The notes beneath the pieces are model-generated. The model was given only the letters and a program-made list of their open reading frames with translations, had not been told where the DNA came from and did not search any database. A program made the position numbers and the translations under genes. From positions 7,177,001 through 7,241,000 of the forward strand of contig NZ_JAJOZB010000001.1 in NCBI RefSeq assembly GCF_023701745.1: DNA of 64,000 bases. Reading direction: 5' to 3'. The stretch's first letter is position 1. Every line of letters starts with the position of its first letter. The DNA is from Streptomyces sp. RKAG293. GTDB lineage: Bacteria > Actinomycetota > Actinomycetes > Streptomycetales > Streptomycetaceae. Below are positions 59,951 to 64,000 of the stretch, one piece after another.

Positions 59951-62398
59951 TCATCCTTCCTCGGGGGCGGCCTGATCGGACCGCTTCGTCCCTTTGCGGC
60001 CAAAGGGGAAGGAGGGAAGGTGTAGGCGCTTCGGCTTGGGGCCCCGTTGCGCGGCCGCGTCCCTGAGCCACTGGCCGTACTCGGGGTGGATGCCGGCGGC
60101 CGGCCCCGCGAGGACCAGGAGCGCGTCGCGCGGCCATGAGGTGGGCACGACTCTCAGCAGGATCTGTCGGATGAGCATGTCCGACGCGTCCGAGCCGCCA
60201 GCGATCGGAGACCAGCGGCAGTCCGCCAGGGCCAGCACGTGATCCACGGAGGGATACTCGGGCGCGCGCAGAAGATCTACTGCCAGCTCCAGGTACGACC
60301 GGCTGACGGTGTGGTGCTGACTGGTCAGCAGTCGTCGGATGTCCTGCACTTCGGCGGGCCGCGAGAGCAGGGCCCTGGGCAGGCGCGCTTCCACCAGTGA
60401 CCGCACCAGCGGCGCTGCCGTTGCCGTCAGCTCCTTGAGCACCGGAAGCAACTCGCTCGCGTTCGCGGCCCCCTCGAGCCGGTCGTCGCAGGCGATCACC
60501 GCCTCGACCGCCCGCCGTCCTGCCTGGTCCAGCCAGTCGGCCTTGGAGCGGGGCGCCATGGCCCGGCACAGGGCCAGGGCCGTGCGAAGGTCGTCATCGT
60601 CGTGCGACTCGGCCCGGAGGACCGCGGAGAACCAGCAGTTCACCAGCTTGCCGGGCCGGATGTGCGAAGGCAGCTCCAGGGCCAGGGCCAGCGCTTCGGC
60701 GCGGGTCCAGCGCTGCCTTGGCCACAGCTGCTCCAGGGTCTTCTGCTCGAGCACGCCCGCCGGCCGCAGCCCGAGCAGCCGGATCAGCAGCCGCATCCGG
60801 TTCGCGCCGCTTCCTTTTGCACCGGCGATGAGGAACTGCTCGCGCAGCGTCGGCAGGTCCTGGAAGTCGTCCTCCTGTAGCAGCCCCTCCGGCAGTTCGT
60901 CGAACAGCGCGGGGAACTGGTGCGGTCGGTCGAGGGACTGCCGGTCCAGCGCTCCGACGACGCCGCGGCGGAACGCGGACCACTGCCGCGCTAGGTCGCC
61001 CAGCTCGCCGGCGAGTTGCTTGATCGTTGCGTCGGTCACCGCCGTGGACAGCAATCCCAGCAGGGCTTGCTCGCTGGCTCTGGCCACCAGCGCGTTGTCC
61101 GGGCAGAGGTCGCTCAGCAGGGCCCAGTGCAGCAGGCGGACCGCCTCCGCAGGCCGTGCGGAAACCAGGAGTTCGCCCCAGCGTGAGCGTGCTAGCTCCC
61201 GCAGTGACGGGTTCGTGTACGGGGTGGGCCGTTCGGCCTCGGGGGAGCGCTCCAGGTAGCGGCACAGTCGGATCTCCAGCAGGTCCGACTGCACCTGCTC
61301 CAGCAGCGCCTGGTCGCCGGCCCGGCGACAGACCGCGCCCAGCAGTTCCAGCTGCGCGACCGTGAGCCCACCGCGGCGGTAGACGTCCAGGGCGACTGCG
61401 GCTCTGATCGGCCCGGACAGGTGGTCGGCCCCGGCCAGCCAGTGCACCACGGCCGCGATGTCCTCGGCGCCGAGCTCCGCGCTGCTGGCCGCGGCCGCGG
61501 CCACCGCCGGGGGATACCAGTGCACCGGCTCCCGCTCGGTTCCGTCGACGTACTCCTCGGTCCAGGACCAGAACGAGCGGGCCTCGTCCACGTCGATCCC
61601 GGCGAGCAGCCGCGCCAGCGGGGGGATCGCGAGATCGGGGTGCAATCCGGCGGTGAAGTCGAAGACGTAATACTCCGACCGGTTCTCGGGGGCGATCCCG
61701 GAGCGGGCTCCGGGCACCGTCCCCATCAGGTGCAGTCGGCTGCGGTCCGGCCTGCTGAGATAGGTGGCGAAGGCGAGCCTGCGGGCCAGCCGTGGTGGCA
61801 TCAGATAACTGACGGCGGCGAACCAGTGGGCGATGTCTTCGGTGGTGGCGTCCACCACGAGTACTGACCGCTGCTCGGAGAAGGCCGCCATCACCGCCGC
61901 GAGCAGCAGCGGCAGCAGGGTGCGACAGGAATGGCCGGCGAGGAAGCACCGGACGCTCCCGGGCGTCAACCGGCCGGAAGGCGGCGGCGCCGACAACTCC
62001 GGCAGACGGCTGTCCGTGGTCGGCAGGGACGACCAGAAGGGCGCGTCCCACAGCTCGATCGGCAGCAGCGACCCCAGGTCCGCCTCGAACGCGGGACTGC
62101 TCAGCGCATGGGCGAAGTAGTTGCCGAACCGGTGGGACGGGTCCTGGCCCACGTAGCGGACGCACGTCGCCACACTGACCTCGTCTCCCGGGACGAAGCA
62201 CAGGTTGACGGGGCAGCGCGCCAGTTCCTCCGGGGTCTCCGAGTAGGCCAGTGCCTTCGGCGGCTCGTAGAGGCTCAGCGCCTCGACCCTGCGTCTGACA
62301 TCCTCGGTCGCGTGCTCGCTCACAGCGTTGAACTGATAGCCGGAGAAGCCGCTCAACCCGTGCTCGCAAGAGGTGTAGTAGAGCTGCTGAAAGGCCAT
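59951..62398 (-). CDS. GTPase-associated protein 1 (GAP1)-like
   Basis: 815 residues. The N-terminus QQLYYTSCEHGLSGFSGY and the following NYFAHAL, FLAGHSCRTLLPLLLAAV and LARRLAFATYLSRPDRSR segments are the GAP1 N-terminal and middle domains as I know them. The rest is long and helical (VSRSYLELAVDLLRAPEYPS). GAP1 proteins accompany TRAFAC GTPases and are thought to act as scaffolds or regulators. Located between two GTPase genes with a 1-bp gap to one and 7 bp to the other. Start is the ATG directly after the preceding stop. Confidence 0.85.
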   Translation of the reverse strand: MAFQQLYYTSCEHGLSGFSGYQFNAVSEHATEDVRRRVEALSLYEPPKALAYSETPEELARCPVNLCFVPGDEVSVATCVRYVGQDPSHRFGNYFAHALSSPAFEADLGSLLPIELWDAPFWSSLPTTDSRLPELSAPPPSGRLTPGSVRCFLAGHSCRTLLPLLLAAVMAAFSEQRSVLVVDATTEDIAHWFAAVSYLMPPRLARRLAFATYLSRPDRSRLHLMGTVPGARSGIAPENRSEYYVFDFTAGLHPDLAIPPLARLLAGIDVDEARSFWSWTEEYVDGTEREPVHWYPPAVAAAAASSAELGAEDIAAVVHWLAGADHLSGPIRAAVALDVYRRGGLTVAQLELLGAVCRRAGDQALLEQVQSDLLEIRLCRYLERSPEAERPTPYTNPSLRELARSRWGELLVSARPAEAVRLLHWALLSDLCPDNALVARASEQALLGLLSTAVTDATIKQLAGELGDLARQWSAFRRGVVGALDRQSLDRPHQFPALFDELPEGLLQEDDFQDLPTLREQFLIAGAKGSGANRMRLLIRLLGLRPAGVLEQKTLEQLWPRQRWTRAEALALALELPSHIRPGKLVNCWFSAVLRAESHDDDDLRTALALCRAMAPRSKADWLDQAGRRAVEAVIACDDRLEGAANASELLPVLKELTATAAPLVRSLVEARLPRALLSRPAEVQDIRRLLTSQHHTVSRSYLELAVDLLRAPEYPSVDHVLALADCRWSPIAGGSDASDMLIRQILLRVVPTSWPRDALLVLAGPAAGIHPEYGQWLRDAAAQRGPKPKRLHLPSFPFGRKGTKRSDQAAPEEG

Positions 62399-62399
62399 C

Positions 62400-63620
62400 T
62401 CATCCCCGACCCTGCTTGGGGACTGAGCCGAACTCGCTGAGCAGCCAGAGCAGCGGCTCGGTGACCCGGTATGGCTGGATTCCGGTTCTGGCCACACGGG
62501 AGTCCGCGGTAGGGGTGCGGCCCAGCGCCGAGACGCCGAAGTAGCGGTAGCGGGCGTAGCCGGTCCGCAGGGTCTGGTCGAGCGAGACGCCGTGCCAGGT
62601 CCGGAGCAGGTCTCGCACCTCCTCGTGGACGTCCCGGCTGTCGGCCACGTCGAAGCGCCCGGTCCTGGACGGTTGGGCGGCCAGTCGACTACCGCGCTCC
62701 AAGGTGTGCCACAGCGCGTCCATCTTGGAGAAGACCACCGCCACCGGAGTGCTGATCAGAGCGTTCTTTCTGCTGCGGGCGAGCAGCATTTCGGTGACTC
62801 GATTGAGGACGTTCTCGGCCGCCTCGGTGTTCTCGGCGCCCGGCAGCAGCGTGCCGGGGAGGGCCTGTGCCCTGGCGCCCGGCATCTGCAGCGGGTCCAT
62901 CACCAGGATGATGCCGTCGGCGTTGGCCAGGTAACGGGTGTGGACCTGCACCTTCTCCAAGGAGTTGAAGTCCTCGCCGGCAGTGTCGAAGAAGGAGAGC
63001 ACCACGTTCTGCGGCCGGGGGCCGAGGAGGGTCTGCCTGGTCAGCCCGAACCGGAAGACCAGCGGATCGACCCTGCTGTCCAGGTCGGCGCCGTGGCTGC
63101 CGGACAGGTCGACCGCCCCAACCGCTGCGGCCGAACTGGTCCCGCCCATCAGCCGGCCCTCGCGGTACAGAGTGTTCTCGTAGTCGGTGCCGAAACGCTT
63201 CGTGGTCTCGTCGTCGGCCGGCATCAGCGCGGAGCCGAAGTTCTCGCCGACCCGGTTCATCAGCTCGTGCAGCAGCACGGTCATGAACACCGTCTTGCCC
63301 GAGTTCCGCGCGCCCACCATCGCTATCAGTTTGTTCTCCACCATGCCGAACTGGGCCGGCAGGGTGTTGTGGCAGATCGGACAGATTCGGTAGGTGGTCT
63401 CGTTGTCGCAGGTCGGACACAGAGCCGTCGATCTGCGGCCGTCGGCCTCGAAGACGATGCCGGTCTCGCCCGTGGCCCCGCTGCGGCGCGCCGCCAGTAC
63501 CGGGTCGTGCTCGCGTGCACAGCGCTTGTTGCTGCGGCTCAACCGGCTGTTGCAGCGAAACTTGATCTTCCGGGGTGAGAAGGTCTCGTAGCAGTATGGG
63601 CAGGCGATCAACTTGGCCAT
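62400..63620 (-). CDS. Zinc-ribbon TRAFAC-clade GTPase (first GTPase)
   Basis: 406 residues, soluble. Zinc-ribbon Cys at about 7/10, 23/34, 68/71 and 80/83 (CPYCYETF, CPTC, CPICHNTLP). GTPase motifs: Walker A GARNSGKT at 103-110, G3 DTAGED at 212-217 and G4 SKMD at 298-301 after VAVVF. The intact G3 Gly and G4 Asp argue for real GTP binding. The gene starts directly after the TGA of the upstream gene and has a 1-bp gap to GAP1. Confidence 0.87.
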   Translation of the reverse strand: MAKLIACPYCYETFSPRKIKFRCNSRLSRSNKRCAREHDPVLAARRSGATGETGIVFEADGRRSTALCPTCDNETTYRICPICHNTLPAQFGMVENKLIAMVGARNSGKTVFMTVLLHELMNRVGENFGSALMPADDETTKRFGTDYENTLYREGRLMGGTSSAAAVGAVDLSGSHGADLDSRVDPLVFRFGLTRQTLLGPRPQNVVLSFFDTAGEDFNSLEKVQVHTRYLANADGIILVMDPLQMPGARAQALPGTLLPGAENTEAAENVLNRVTEMLLARSRKNALISTPVAVVFSKMDALWHTLERGSRLAAQPSRTGRFDVADSRDVHEEVRDLLRTWHGVSLDQTLRTGYARYRYFGVSALGRTPTADSRVARTGIQPYRVTEPLLWLLSEFGSVPKQGRG

Positions 63621-64000
63621 TCAGGTCACTCTCAGACGTGACAGCGCCGTCGGGCGCAGGTCGACGTCCTCGACCTCCTCATGGACCGGAAAGCAGACCA
63701 GCCAGGACGTCGAACGGGTGGGTGGGAAGGGGAACTCGACGACCAGGGGCAGACCGGGGCGCAAGGGCTGCGCGGGGACCTCCATCAGCACCGTCCCGTC
63801 GCTCGGGCTGGTCGGGCGGTAGCCGCCGACGGCGTGCACGACGTTCAGCGCCGGCAGGCGGCACGGGGAGTCGCTGCTGAACGACACGGATGCGAGCCGT
63901 CCCCAGCGCCGGACCCGGGGCTCGTAGCTCACCAGCGGCAGTTCCGCGGGCAGGTGCACGCTGGAGGGTTCCTGAGACCAGTCCGGGTCCTGCGCAGGTG
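63621..64000 (-). CDS. Unknown protein, C-terminal part (cut by the window edge)
   Basis: At least 125 residues, open to the right edge. The visible part looks all-beta: VSYEPRVRRWGRLASVSFSS, VLMEVPAQPLRPGLPLVVEF, STSWLVCFPVHEE, ending in a short basic tail. Its TGA directly abuts the GTPase ATG, so it belongs to the same operon and probably opens it or is near its start. I cannot name the family. Confidence 0.6.
   Translation of the reverse strand, partial: PAQDPDWSQEPSSVHLPAELPLVSYEPRVRRWGRLASVSFSSDSPCRLPALNVVHAVGGYRPTSPSDGTVLMEVPAQPLRPGLPLVVEFPFPPTRSTSWLVCFPVHEEVEDVDLRPTALSRLRVT

Overview
The window is high-GC actinobacterial DNA, almost certainly a Streptomyces chromosome. The signs are strong third-position GC bias, many GTG starts, ATGA/GTGA overlaps inside operons, and family content typical of that genus (HTH-DUF5753/DUF397 pair, DUF574 methyltransferase, DUF5302, DUF6126, DUF6745, DUF1206, hopanoid cluster). 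Everything here was read by eye. Family names are recognitions from sequence motifs, not database results.

Layout. (1) 1-6612: distal part of a hopanoid operon: end of squalene-hopene cyclase, hpnG, hpnH, an 82-codon relic of ispG, dxs, an HpnO-like aminotransferase, then a serpin. (2) 6628-13287: a phosphatase, a GH36 alpha-galactosidase, an SGNH hydrolase, and a regulatory group (anti-sigma-type ATPase, HTH-DUF5753, DUF397) followed by a DUF574 methyltransferase. (3) 13260-21009: a complete STM4011-STM4015 operon (two radical SAM enzymes, a sulfatase-like hydrolase, an ATP-grasp-like protein and two tandem leucine-rich-repeat proteins), with two small genes diverging from it. (4) 21036-25729: an XRE-cupin regulator behind a nested palindromic operator, an oxidoreductase, DUF5302, an M3 oligopeptidase and a 166-bp MITE-like element. 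(5) 25748-32850: a GntR-headed operon joining an AprA-like flavoprotein with a HEAT tail, an AprB-like ferredoxin and a taurine/sulfonate-type ABC importer whose binding protein carries a NosL-like tail. (6) 33144-44059: GNAT and WYL proteins, an MBL-fold hydrolase, and a sugar locus (GH2, DUF2264, a frameshifted Gfo/Idh/MocA dehydrogenase). (7) 44132-46980: small membrane and exported proteins.

(8) 47162 to the end: a tRNA-Pro(GGG) whose 3' end faces a tyrosine integrase, an XRE repressor, a divergent small DNA-binding (Xis-like) protein and short poorly conserved genes. This is the end of an integrated element. Beyond it, all on the minus strand and nearly gap-free, is a GTPase-centred operon: an edge-truncated gene, a zinc-ribbon TRAFAC-type GTPase, a GAP1-like protein, a second membrane-anchored zinc-ribbon GTPase, a TPR-CHAT protease, a DUF6338 membrane protein, a proline-rich peptide and a second CHAT protein split by a frameshift. 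I read it as a predicted NTPase-regulated, protease-armed conflict system, possibly cargo of the tRNA-integrated island. It is the most interesting part of the window.

Three separate coding sequences (about 43841, 44896 and 52002) each look intact if one base is restored. That is either ordinary decay or consensus error in the assembly.
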